This document shows positions 10,001 through 17,278 of a stretch of 54,814 bases of DNA, piece by piece. Every line of letters starts with the position of its first letter. Positions within the stretch are counted from its first letter, which is position 1. The translations under genes were made by a program, and so were the position numbers. Under the pieces are notes generated by a model. That model ran no database searches, was not told where the DNA came from, and saw only the letters and a list, made by a program, of their open reading frames with translations. Source of the stretch: an uncultured Treponema sp. (lineage in GTDB: Bacteria; Spirochaetota; Spirochaetia; Treponematales; Treponemataceae); NCBI GenBank assembly GCA_934691925.1, contig CAKUTI010000010.1, positions 1 to 54,814 on the forward strand, read 5' to 3'.

Positions 10001-11061
10001 CTCAGCGGCATATAAATAGCATAAATGTCCTGAACGCCGACCTGAACGTTCTCAACTTTGTAAACATATGACGGAAGACCATTTTTTTTGATTATCTTGA
10101 ACTGTTTTTCGCCGAGATTCTTGTTTTTGCTTGCCGCAATCGCATTGTAAAGCGCGCCTTTTCCAAGAAGATTCTCAAAAACGCCGTTAGATTTCCGCAA
10201 AGCGATTGAATATCCCGCATTCAAGTCAGCGTCAAGATTCCGCACAGGAAGATATTCCATAAGATAATCAAGGCTTATTTCAACTCCTAAAATTCCGTAA
10301 ACCACGCCGTTGTAAGAAACAGGCACGGAATAAGTAATCATCTCGTAATTGTCCATCTGATTGTCTTGCAGAACAAAAGGAAGCGACCAGTAGCCCAAGT
10401 CGTCAGTGTCGATTTCAGGATGACGAAGAGCCGTCGTGTAAGGAACGTAAAAAAAGTCGTCGCATTTTTTTGCGCCATTTCCCATAAGGTAAAAATCCGT
10501 TGTCCACGCGCTATCGAGCGAAACTGAATATTTCTGGGAAATCCGCTTGCTTCCGCGCTCAAGCATCAAATCTGTGTTTGTTGAAGCTCTAGCTTGAGGC
10601 TCAAAATCACGCAGAAAAAATCCGCAATATTTCGCCTCGCTTTCAATCGGAGAATCGTTCGCAAGAACAAAAAAAAGTCCAGTCGCCGAGTTGTATTGAA
10701 GAGACTCCATCAAAAACGGGAAAACATCGATTAAATATTCTTTTTGGGCTTCCTTGTCTGACAAAAAATCTTTTATTTTGGTTTTTGATTCAAGAAGCCG
10801 CTTTTCAAGCGATTCTGAAATAAAATCCTTGTCGCGTCCAATCGTGCGCCAATGCTCGACCATCTCGTTTTCAAGAATTACGTGAGCGTTCTCAATAATA
10901 TGAGAGTCCATATTGACAATGCTCTTCGCCATCACTTGACCGTAGCGGCTCGCCGTAATCACAAGGAAAGGAAACGCCGTAAGAAAAACGACAATTCCGC
11001 AAATCGGAAGCAAAAAAATCTGTGATAAGGCTACGCTTTTTCCTCGTTTTCTCCGCGGCAT
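7090..11061 (-). CDS. Large hybrid sensor histidine kinase (Cache, HAMP, PAS, degenerate GGDEF, HisKA, HATPase, REC)
   Basis: The 1323-residue protein runs as follows: membrane span, Cache-like periplasmic sensor of about 350 residues, second span, HAMP-like linker, PAS_3-like domain, and a GGDEF-fold domain whose signature reads AGCDQF (Asp672) instead of GGDEF. A less clear region of about 200 residues is followed by HisKA (MSHEIRTPMNGIIG, His960) and HATPase (N-box NQILVNFLSNAIKYS, G boxes DNGIGIP and GTGLGLAI). A receiver closes it (VLVVEDNELN, Asp1252 in ILMDIIMPVMNG, terminal LSKP). It is a complete kinase, unlike the hybrid encoded opposite it. ATG 11061 is preferred over 11067 because AAGGA then lies 6 nt upstream. 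The gene begins 29 nt after a solute-binding lipoprotein gene, suggesting that the lipoprotein delivers a ligand signal. Confidence 0.9.
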   Translation of the reverse strand: MPRRKRGKSVALSQIFLLPICGIVVFLTAFPFLVITASRYGQVMAKSIVNMDSHIIENAHVILENEMVEHWRTIGRDKDFISESLEKRLLESKTKIKDFLSDKEAQKEYLIDVFPFLMESLQYNSATGLFFVLANDSPIESEAKYCGFFLRDFEPQARASTNTDLMLERGSKRISQKYSVSLDSAWTTDFYLMGNGAKKCDDFFYVPYTTALRHPEIDTDDLGYWSLPFVLQDNQMDNYEMITYSVPVSYNGVVYGILGVEISLDYLMEYLPVRNLDADLNAGYSIALRKSNGVFENLLGKGALYNAIAASKNKNLGEKQFKIIKKNGLPSYVYKVENVQVGVQDIYAIYMPLSIYSSNVPYDNTQWCLFGFVSEKSIYDFKQEMRLKLLLTLLSSVLLAFLLVRFLVVKVTKPFYNLVACVRGGISGIHKFVPSNITEIDELHDVIENLTDTQKANEEQLVVEKERYKLAIDNSNDEFFIFRVKENMLEIVNSENSNGVWDLKKYPEPLSLLMVHEDDRKRVFDAVEKSEKNIDVEFRLWSNKNQRYEWVKLTGNNARAEDKSLLRVVGCLHNINQQKVLEEEKKLKLYYDSLTSFCFFSHGTNLILENARKNENYGGVAMIFDIKTFSNLSNSYGLVFCDIIIECFAKILKESFDERNLRETVFIRAGCDQFLLWSPKISSLQAKEIAKNVEKKFSQIIKEKYYKISFCCGIAESQKISDENDWNEVLKKAGNALFAAKGKSGNIVVYDENSDSGEADKNLDGGIPFVEIRPTTPLKDLSLPAIAMNLLDRGENINVVLDMLFYKVCARTKIKNVAITDFRREELANSIYYIYKENQEFVPSAVVTHCTESQFKKFSENEETQKLFFTLIKKESPVVTEIFKKKRNKKSIPCLVYHMRDGKQYSGSIIYSANSEDELSDQNILKWLGEVSSIIQNKINLLRHDISAKAKSEFLARMSHEIRTPMNGIIGMTEIALKQEQPKERILDCLHKIKNSSNYLLGILNDILDMSKIESGKMKLVLGKCNLKKKIDEIDFLIEAKLVEKNIEYKKQIDLLHSNFVCDGLRLNQILVNFLSNAIKYSNQNAKIELFVKETVVDESTSDVFFAVQDNGIGIPADKQQAVFRSFEQADNSDIARNQGTGLGLAIAARLVQMMDSEIHLQSEVGKGSTFSFTARFKSVDEKENSELEPNFNSDLKGKRVLVVEDNELNMEIATTILEDEGIIVEKAFNGKEAVEIMQKCKPGYYDVILMDIIMPVMNGQEAASRIRNLGSDYCKNVPIVAMSANAFDEDVKRSLESGMTAHLSKPIDVAKLKKVLSFVTSK

Positions 11062-11090
11062 AATCATTCCTTAAGAAAATTCAGGCAAAA

Positions 11091-12563
11091 TCATTGCTTG
11101 ACGGACTCTTTCATCAAAGTTTCGTAAAAATTTTTGTACCATTTTTCAAATGAATCGTCTGAAATATATTTTGAGAGAGCTTTTTCTCTTGGAATTCCAG
11201 AGAAAATTTCCTGAGCAAGTTTTTTCCGGTCGTTTTCCGCGCTGTTTGATAAAGCAAAATCCAAAACGCTCCGCACTTTGAATCCGTTTCTGAAACTTTT
11301 CGGCGTGTAGAATTTCATATCGCCGAAATTTTCCATTACGCTTGAAAGGCAGTCATAGACTTTCGGATTGATTTTTATGTTCTGCTCTGAGATTTCTTTT
11401 TTGACAAAATCAATGCTGTTCGCGGCTTTTTTTACAGGCAAATATCCAGAATCGCACACAAAAAGAATGTTGTTTTCTTCCTGAGTGAACCATTTTAGAA
11501 AAACGCTCGCCGCATATTCGTGCTCAGTGTCTGATTTTGTGACAACCATTCCCGCGCCCTGCTGAACACAGTAATTCTCGCCGTTTTCCATTACAGGCGC
11601 GTTTTGAATAATGTAGTCGATGTTGTAAGACAAATCTTCAAGCTCCATGCGGTCTGGAAAATACATCACAGAAGATGTCGAACCAGTGTAAGCGATAATA
11701 TCGCCTGTTTTCACATCGTCAGAGCGGAATTTTCCGTAAGCCGTAAAATATCCTTTAAGATAAGGAACGTAGTAATTTTCCCAAAGTCTGCGGATTTTTT
11801 CCTTGTCGGCGTTAATTGACACTTTTCCATCTCTGACTTCAAAAATCTCCGTTCCCATCTGCCTCATTCCGATTATAAAATAATTCGACATTGAATCTCT
11901 GCCATAAAAAGCTTTTCCGTCGTCTGGAATGTCAGGAGTGAGGCTGTCAGTCCATTTGTAATATCGCTCGGCAACCGCAGTAACGCCTTCAGTTGTGTAA
12001 AGCTCAGACAAGAGAGAGCCAGTCGCCGCAGAAAATTCCTCCCATGCGGTCTTGTTTATCATCATAATTTCCGTTGATTTTGCGGTCGGAAAAAGATAAA
12101 GAACATCGTCTCCGTTCAGATAGCCTTCAGAAACATAATCGTCAACGTATGAATCAAGTTCTTCTTTCGTAAAATATTCCGCGAGATTTGCGAGCTTTCC
12201 GCGCTTTTGCGCAGAATAAGCCGTGTCTGCATATGAAGAAAAAATGTCTGGAAGCTCTTTTGCCCCGACTTTTCCAGACAAAGAATCCGTAACCGCTTTT
12301 TCAAGGTCGGAAATCGAGCCAAGACTGTGTCCCTCAACGTAAATTCCTTCTTTTCTTCCCACAGTATCGTTGAACTGACTCACCAAAGAATTGAATGTGG
12401 ACTGCCGCGCGCCGTTGTAATAATGCCAAACTACAAGAGAAACCGGCTCAGACGGATTCAGTTTAATTTTCCGTGGCTTGCTGTTTTTTTGCTGGCAAGA
12501 TAAAAACAAATTCAAAAAGACAATCAAAAAAGAGGCGATAATAATTTTCAGGCTTTTTTTCAT
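11091..12563 (-). CDS. Extracellular solute-binding lipoprotein (ABC sugar type 1) paired with a sensor kinase
   Basis: This 490-residue protein has a lipoprotein signal peptide ending at FLSCQQ, then a type-1 solute-binding fold (start LVVWHYYNGARQSTFNSL, later SSYADTAYSAQKRGKLANL and LYLFPTAKSTEIMMIN). Such proteins normally feed oligosaccharides or sugars to an ABC permease, but no permease gene is near. The next gene, 29 nt downstream, encodes the giant hybrid kinase, so a role as ligand-binding co-sensor is likely. The promoter is TTGCGG (12603-12608), a 17-nt spacer and TATAAT (12580-12585). The -35 box falls inside a 79-bp direct repeat bordering the insertion upstream. Binding specificity cannot be read from sequence. 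Confidence 0.85.
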   Translation of the reverse strand: MKKSLKIIIASFLIVFLNLFLSCQQKNSKPRKIKLNPSEPVSLVVWHYYNGARQSTFNSLVSQFNDTVGRKEGIYVEGHSLGSISDLEKAVTDSLSGKVGAKELPDIFSSYADTAYSAQKRGKLANLAEYFTKEELDSYVDDYVSEGYLNGDDVLYLFPTAKSTEIMMINKTAWEEFSAATGSLLSELYTTEGVTAVAERYYKWTDSLTPDIPDDGKAFYGRDSMSNYFIIGMRQMGTEIFEVRDGKVSINADKEKIRRLWENYYVPYLKGYFTAYGKFRSDDVKTGDIIAYTGSTSSVMYFPDRMELEDLSYNIDYIIQNAPVMENGENYCVQQGAGMVVTKSDTEHEYAASVFLKWFTQEENNILFVCDSGYLPVKKAANSIDFVKKEISEQNIKINPKVYDCLSSVMENFGDMKFYTPKSFRNGFKVRSVLDFALSNSAENDRKKLAQEIFSGIPREKALSKYISDDSFEKWYKNFYETLMKESVKQ

Positions 12564-12596
12564 AAGAAATCAATTACCTATTATAGCGATTAGCAT

Positions 12597-12675
12597 AAGA
12601 AACCGCAAATTGTCATATTAAAACGGGAACACAATAAAAACCTCAGAAAAATCGTCTGAAGCTGAATTTATTTCA
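12597..12675. repeat. Left copy of a 79-bp direct repeat flanking an inserted segment
   Basis: The sequence matches 13890-13968: the first 60 bases are identical, and of the remaining 19 only two differ. The repeat spans the -35 box of the solute-binding protein promoter. With its partner it brackets 1214 bp of distinct composition. Confidence 0.9.
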
Positions 12676-12693
12676 TTGCTTTTTATACATTTT

Positions 12694-13581
12694 TTATTCT
12701 TTTTGCTGTTTTCTTTTTTCTCTTCTGCGTCTTCTGCCGGCATGTCTCCTTTCATCGAGCTGCCTCAAATTCTCTCTCCGCTCCTTTTCTGTCCCGTGAT
12801 GAAGGACAAATCCAGGCCCGCTTTTAGAGGACGGCACCGGCAAAGCCTTTCTTTCGGGCGCAGCCTTTTTCTTCTCAGCCGTGCACGGCTGCATTGCAGA
12901 GTCAAGCCTTGTGGCGTACTCCTCCGGAAATCCCGGGCTGACAAGCACCGGCACATCAGCGTCCAAGTCAGCAGCTCCTCCCGGTATTCTCCTGGATACA
13001 GCCCTTGCCATCGCAAGTGTTTTATCCAGCGGACGCGGCTTCGCCTCTCCATAGAAAGACAGCCTCAGACTGCCTCTCTTTCCGTTTTCCAGCTTCACAA
13101 GGAAATTCATATGCCCTGCAAGCCACATCAGGCAGGCAAGCACAGTTTCTGTGCTGAAAAATCCTATTGCGACGGGCTTGCTTTCTACCTGCGCATTTTC
13201 AATCCCTGACCTGAAAGTCGCTATGAATCTCCTCTTGTTAAAAGAAAGCTCGCTGAACTGGACTTTATCGAATTCCCCGATGCTTGTCTTCTTTCTTGAT
13301 TCTCTTTCAGCCAGTTTCTCCTCGTCAGCTTTGTAGAGCTTGCAATGGGAAGAGCCTATGCACTCATACAAAAGCTTCTTCTCGCATTTCCCGTCCCTGT
13401 AATGAACGCATATCCGCCTGTCCCTTTTCTCGTCGTCTCCAGTCCTGAGATACACGATATGCCAGTCTGTGTTCGGAAGTTTTTTTATAGCCATATCCCT
13501 ATCATCGGAGTAAATGCCTCTGGTCATCATTCCTGAAAAAACATTGTCAACTGTTTTCTGTAAAATATTCAGTTTTTTCAT
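12694..13581 (-). CDS. Unrecognised Cys-motif protein on an inserted segment
   Basis: I do not recognise this 295-residue protein. Visible features are a cluster C-x7-C-x7-C-x5-C (Cys58, 66, 74, 80; ICVHYRDGKCEKK then CIGSSHCKLY) that looks like a small metal-binding knuckle, a central region with FFSTETVLACLMWLAGHM and RLSFYGEAKPRPLDKTLAMA, and a very basic tail (RRRRREKRKQQKE) that could bind nucleic acid. The ATG has an AGGAAA site. Sampled rows within the gene (12781, 12901, 13021) hold 34, 37 and 33 G+C of 60, against 28-29 in two flanking-gene rows (11941, 14221). Composition and the flanking direct repeats suggest a horizontally gained gene. It has no visible transposase or integrase features. 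Confidence 0.72.
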   Translation of the reverse strand: MKKLNILQKTVDNVFSGMMTRGIYSDDRDMAIKKLPNTDWHIVYLRTGDDEKRDRRICVHYRDGKCEKKLLYECIGSSHCKLYKADEEKLAERESRKKTSIGEFDKVQFSELSFNKRRFIATFRSGIENAQVESKPVAIGFFSTETVLACLMWLAGHMNFLVKLENGKRGSLRLSFYGEAKPRPLDKTLAMARAVSRRIPGGAADLDADVPVLVSPGFPEEYATRLDSAMQPCTAEKKKAAPERKALPVPSSKSGPGFVLHHGTEKERRENLRQLDERRHAGRRRRREKRKQQKE

Positions 13582-13889
13582 ACGTTTCCTGTATGCTGTT
13601 TATAACCAGCACATTTTCCAGCTTAAACAGCCTCAACTGCTTTTCATAAGTCGGTTATCTTTTTCCCGTTATTTTCCACTTCTTTCCTTGAAACAAGGTC
13701 TCTTTTCTCCGTATGGGAAGTATCACTGCAAACCACATTTCCCCTCCTGTCCGTATACAGACTGTTACCACCATTCCATACCTGTCTCCGCCACTGAAAA
13801 ACACCTTTTTTCTTTATATGAAAGCAGCAGTGCCTCCTGCTATGCAAAGCCATACGCCCCAGGACCTGAAAATTTTCTTTTATCATGAA
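13582..13889. other. Upstream part of the inserted segment
   Basis: These 308 bp belong to the same insertion as the Cys-motif gene. A minus-strand frame of up to 85 codons (13644-13901) is open, but its start lies inside the flanking repeat and the peptide shows no motif, so it is not called. No terminal inverted repeats or known recombination site are seen. Confidence 0.4.
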
Positions 13890-13968
13890 AAGAAACCGCA
13901 AATTGTCATATTAAAACGGGAACACAATAAAAACCTCAGAAAAATCGTCAGAATCTGAATTTATTTCA
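13890..13968. repeat. Right copy of the 79-bp direct repeat
   Basis: This is the partner of 12597-12675, offset by 1293 bp and in the same orientation. The second copy also contains the -35-like word on the minus strand but has no matching -10 box at 16-18 nt. It continues into CTGAATTTATTTCAG, a word that also occurs (inverted) in the palindromic repeat near 2908. Confidence 0.9.
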
Positions 13969-14066
13969 GATTTTGAATCTAGGCGAACTAATTTTCCGCT
14001 GAATCAAATTTTCCAGCACGCCGAACAGAAAAATCTATTTCCGCATTTTTCAAGATGAAATTTTGC

Positions 14067-15236
14067 TTATTCTCCGTAAGGGACATCAACCGTAATCACG
14101 CAGTTTACATCAGGATATTTTATTTTTACCGCGCTTGCGATTTTTTCTTTAAGCTCGCCGTCGGTCATTTTGCACGAAAAAGGCTTTACAACGTCAAAAA
14201 TCAGATTTGAATGAGTCTGCCCCGGAACAATTCTGATGTCGTGCGCAGTCAAGTCCGGATTCACAACAAAGAGAATAATCTTCAAGTGCTTTTTCAAGTC
14301 GTCCAAAAGAGGATTGCAGGACTGAACAGGGTCCATATGAATAACGACCGAGCAGCCGAATTTTTTGGAGATGTCATTTTCAGCGTTATCAATCACGTCG
14401 TGAAGCTCAAAAATGTCTTTGTCGCCCGGAACTTCCGCATGAAGAGAAATCATTTTTCGCCCAGGGCCGTAATCGTGAACAACAATATCGTGCATCGCCT
14501 TTATCGGCTTGTGGCGCAAAAGCTCCGTTTCAACTGCTTTTATAAATTCCTTTGAAGGAGCCTCGCCTAAAAGCGGTGCAATCGTCTCTTTCGCGGCGTC
14601 GAATCCAGTTTTCAGGATAAATCCGCCCACAATCATTCCTGCAATCGCGTCAACAGGAAGATTGGTCCTTTTCTGTATCAAAACCGAAGCAAGAACGACA
14701 AAAGTTGAAACCGTGTCTCCCAGGCTGTCTTTCGCAGTCGCCTCCATTGAAACCGAGCCGATTTTCTTTCCGATTCTGTGATTGTAAAAATACATATAGA
14801 ATTTCACGATAACAGCAAAGCACATCACCAAAACGGAAATTGCGGAACTTTCAGTTTTTTCAGGCGAAAAAATCGACTCAAATGACGAACGCAAAAGCTC
14901 CACGCCCATCAGCAAGATAAAAAACGAGATTACAAGCCCGGAAATATATTCAAAGCGGCCGTGCCCAAAAGGATGGTCTTTGTCAGGCTTTTTCAGCGAA
15001 AGCTTAAATCCGAAAATCGAGACAAGAGAAGAAGCACCGTCCGAAAGGTTGTTGAACGCGTCCGCAACCATCGCGACGCTTTTTGAGACAGTTCCGAAAA
15101 TAAATTTCAGCGCAAAGAGAAGAAGATTCAAAAAAATGCCGAACGCGCCGGTAACAATTCCGTATTTTGTGCGCACTTCGGCATTTTCATAGTCATTTGG
15201 ATTCTTGATAAAGAACCGAATCAGCAGTTTAAGCAT
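14067..15236 (-). CDS. Cation diffusion facilitator (CDF) family divalent-metal efflux pump
   Basis: This 389-residue protein has a CDF membrane domain of about six spans and a long cytoplasmic tail. Typical motifs are ADAFNNLSDGASS in span 2, KPDKDHPFGHGRFEY in the following loop, and ATAKDSLGDTVSTF in span 5. The tail has the dimerisation-domain pattern (HDIVVHDYGPGRKMISLHAEV) plus an extra segment of about 80 residues. The family exports Zn, Fe, Mn or Co against protons. N-x-x-x-D in span 2 with D-x-x-x-D in span 5 is closer to the Mn/Fe subgroups than to Zn-only pumps, but this is not decisive. The start ATG has no ribosome site; a TAGAAT box (15243-15248) lies 6 nt upstream, suggesting a leaderless transcript. 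Confidence 0.9.
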   Translation of the reverse strand: MLKLLIRFFIKNPNDYENAEVRTKYGIVTGAFGIFLNLLLFALKFIFGTVSKSVAMVADAFNNLSDGASSLVSIFGFKLSLKKPDKDHPFGHGRFEYISGLVISFFILLMGVELLRSSFESIFSPEKTESSAISVLVMCFAVIVKFYMYFYNHRIGKKIGSVSMEATAKDSLGDTVSTFVVLASVLIQKRTNLPVDAIAGMIVGGFILKTGFDAAKETIAPLLGEAPSKEFIKAVETELLRHKPIKAMHDIVVHDYGPGRKMISLHAEVPGDKDIFELHDVIDNAENDISKKFGCSVVIHMDPVQSCNPLLDDLKKHLKIILFVVNPDLTAHDIRIVPGQTHSNLIFDVVKPFSCKMTDGELKEKIASAVKIKYPDVNCVITVDVPYGE

Positions 15237-15305
15237 TATTCGATTCTAGCATTTGATTTTCAGTTACGAAAAGACAATAAAATTTAGGAGCAAGCAATGA
15301 AGATT

Positions 15306-16544
15306 TTAGTCCTTGTAGCCGCTCCATTTTCTTAAAAGCGCGATTTTTTCAAGCAGCTTGTCAACTTCCTCTTCAGTGTTGTAAAAATAAAGGCTTGCAC
15401 GTGCTGTCGCAGGAACTCCAAGATAAGCTCCGAGCGGCTGTGCGCAATGATGTCCTGCCCGGATTGCGATTTTCTCGCCGCTCAAAAGGCTTGCCGCATC
15501 ATGCGGATGCACGCCGTCAACCGTAAAAGTCACAATTCCGCAACGCTTGTTTCCGTCTTTGTTTCCGATAATCTGAACATGCGGAATTTTCTTCATTCCT
15601 TCCACAAGGCGAACTGCAAGCTCATTGTCGTGCTTCGAAATATTCTCCATTCCGATTTCTTCTATATATTTGATTGCCGCGCCCATTCCAACAGCGTCTC
15701 CTGCACTGACAGTTCCAGCTTCAAATTTATGAGGAACTTCAGCCCAAGTCGCAGAGTTTTCCGTAACATATTCAATCATCTCGCCGCCGCGCATAAAAGG
15801 AGGCATTTCTTCAAGAAGATTCAGCTTTCCATAAAGCGCGCCAATCCCCATCGGGCCGCAAAGCTTGTGTCCGCTGAGCGCGAAAAAATCAGCATCTAAA
15901 TCCTGAACATCGACTTTTATATGAGGAGCAGCCTGCGCTCCGTCCACAACAATCACCGCGCCGTTTTTGTGCGCAATCTCCGCGATTTTCTTGATTGGAT
16001 TTGTCGTTCCCAAAACATTCGAAACCTGCGTTATCGCGACAATTTTTGTTTTCTCCGTGATTTTTGAGAATTCGCTTTCCGGAATTTCGCCGGTCTCCTT
16101 GTCAACATAAAGAAATTTCAAAACAGCCTTTTTTGTCTGGCAAACAAACTGCCACGGCAAAATATTCGAGTGATGCTCCATTATCGAGACAACAACTTCG
16201 TCGCCCTCGTTCACATTCGCCAAGCCGTAAGTATAAGCGACCAAATTCAGACTTTCAGAAGAATTTCTAGTAAAAATAATCTCGCGGGAATCTTTCGCGT
16301 TCAAAAATTTTGCAGTTGTCTCACGCGCGTTTTCATAAGCGTAAGTCGCACGCTCGCTAAGATCATAAATTCCGCGCAAAGGATTTGCGTTGCTCTTTTC
16401 ATAAAAATTCCGCATCGCATCCAAAACCGCAAACGGCCGCTGAGCAGTCGCCGCAGAGTCAAGATAAACAAGCCCCGCATTTTCTTTTGAATTATTATCG
16501 TCAATCGCCTTAAAAAGCGGAAAATCTTTTCTGTATTCGTTCAT
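15306..16544 (-). CDS. sufS: Cysteine desulfurase, SufS/CsdA type
   Basis: This 412-residue PLP enzyme has the group-II cysteine desulfurase features: TRNSSESLNLVAY, SIMEHHSNILPW, VDGAQAAPH, the PLP-lysine motif FFALSGHKLCGP, and the active-site cysteine in RAGHHCAQPLG. It removes sulfur from cysteine for Fe-S clusters or other sulfur carriers. No sufB, sufC, sufD, sufU or iscU is adjacent, which is unusual for sufS; partners must be elsewhere. The promoter is TTTACA (16576-16581), a 16-nt spacer and TAAAAT (16554-16559). The box ends 9 nt before the ATG and there is no Shine-Dalgarno, so the mRNA may be leaderless. Confidence 0.92.
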   Translation of the reverse strand: MNEYRKDFPLFKAIDDNNSKENAGLVYLDSAATAQRPFAVLDAMRNFYEKSNANPLRGIYDLSERATYAYENARETTAKFLNAKDSREIIFTRNSSESLNLVAYTYGLANVNEGDEVVVSIMEHHSNILPWQFVCQTKKAVLKFLYVDKETGEIPESEFSKITEKTKIVAITQVSNVLGTTNPIKKIAEIAHKNGAVIVVDGAQAAPHIKVDVQDLDADFFALSGHKLCGPMGIGALYGKLNLLEEMPPFMRGGEMIEYVTENSATWAEVPHKFEAGTVSAGDAVGMGAAIKYIEEIGMENISKHDNELAVRLVEGMKKIPHVQIIGNKDGNKRCGIVTFTVDGVHPHDAASLLSGEKIAIRAGHHCAQPLGAYLGVPATARASLYFYNTEEEVDKLLEKIALLRKWSGYKD

Positions 16545-16553
16545 ATTGAAGAT

Positions 16554-16581
16554 ATTTTAGCAATTATTAAGCGTTTGTAAA
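16554..16581 (-). promoter_or_regulatory. Promoter of sufS
   Basis: TTTACA and TAAAAT are separated by 16 nt, read on the minus strand. The expected transcription start lies at or within two bases of the sufS ATG. Confidence 0.65.
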
Positions 16582-16657
16582 AGCCTATAACCTACAAAGA
16601 AAATAGGATAAATAAAAAAGGAAGAATTAAAGGCGTTTTCAATGCGAAAAAAAATCT

Positions 16658-16712
16658 GTCATTCTGAAGTCGAGAAGTCAGCTTCTCGCTTTTGATTCAG
16701 AATCTGTCAAAG
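16658..16712. repeat. TCATTCTGA-type palindromic repeat
   Basis: TGTCATTCTGAA ... GATTCAGAATCTGTCA with an inner GAGAAG ... CTTCTC stem. It belongs to the same family as the copies near 138, 2839 and 6974 and lies between sufS and tRNA-Gln. Confidence 0.65.
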
Positions 16713-16811
16713 CAAGTTTCCTGTCCGAATATAATTCGCAGTCTGAAAAAACACAATTTCTCGAATTTTAATCGACAAAAACAATTTTCGCAAAATTGTT
16801 TCGTAAACAAA

Positions 16812-16846
16812 AAAAGGCTCGAACCAATCAAGATTCAAGCCTTTTT
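16812..16846 (-). terminator. Intrinsic terminator of tRNA-Gln
   Basis: On the minus strand AGGCTTGAATC pairs (with G-U wobbles) with GGTTCGAGCCT, followed by a run of T. It lies directly downstream of the tRNA. Confidence 0.85.
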
Positions 16847-16847
16847 G

Positions 16848-16920
16848 CTGGGACGACAGGATTCGAACCTGTGGAATGACGGCACCAAAAGCCGTTGTCT
16901 TACCGCTTGACGACGTCCCA
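16848..16920 (-). tRNA. tRNA-Gln (anticodon TTG)
   Basis: A complete cloverleaf reads on the minus strand. The acceptor TGGGACG pairs with CGTCCCA, the D arm and T arm (GGTTCGAATCC) are standard, and the anticodon stem ACGGC/GCCGT encloses the loop TTTTGGT, giving anticodon TTG. CCA is not encoded. Confidence 0.95.
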
Positions 16921-16968
16921 AAACAAGTGTTTGATAATCTACTCTAAAACTAAAAAATAATCAAGATT

Positions 16969-17250
16969 TTAGTCGTCTTTAGAGTCGTATTCCTCAAAAT
17001 GACCTGCGTTATATTCATCAAGAATTTTATTTTGCAAAGCATTTCTAAAATCAGCGCTTATCGGATGGGCAACATCCTTGTAGTCGCCGTTCGCAGTTTT
17101 TCTGCTCGGCATTGCAATAAACAGCCCCGTCTGCCCCTCAATGATTTTTACATTGTGAACAACAAAGCAGTTATCAAAAGTTACAGTAACATAAGCCTTG
17201 AGTTTTCCTTCCGCTGTAACTTTCCGAATCCGCAATTCTGTGACTTCCAT
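16969..17250 (-). CDS. spoVG: SpoVG family nucleic-acid-binding regulator
   Basis: This 93-residue protein matches SpoVG over its length: MEVTELRIRK at the N-terminus, then AYVTVTFDNCFVVHNVKI, the hallmark GLFIAMPSRK, and DVAHPIS. In Firmicutes SpoVG affects sporulation and septation, while in spirochaetes the homologue binds DNA and RNA; here a regulatory role in a non-sporulating cell is presumed. ATG 17250 is chosen because AAGGAG lies 7 nt upstream; an in-frame TTG at 17256 is less likely. The gene follows ispE by 28 nt, the usual spoVG-ispE pairing. The C-terminus is acidic. Confidence 0.95.
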   Translation of the reverse strand: MEVTELRIRKVTAEGKLKAYVTVTFDNCFVVHNVKIIEGQTGLFIAMPSRKTANGDYKDVAHPISADFRNALQNKILDEYNAGHFEEYDSKDD

Positions 17251-17278
17251 TTGCAAGCTCCTTACTTAAAGCAAAAAG

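Noticed and set aside
12676..13209. 177-codon plus-strand frame opposite the Cys-motif gene
   Set aside because: The minus-strand frame is longer, starts with a proper ribosome site and has structured features; this one is low-complexity shadow.
13644..13901. 85-codon minus-strand frame in the inserted segment
   Set aside because: It would start inside the flanking repeat, has no ribosome site at a sensible start and no recognisable motif; kept as possible remnant only.
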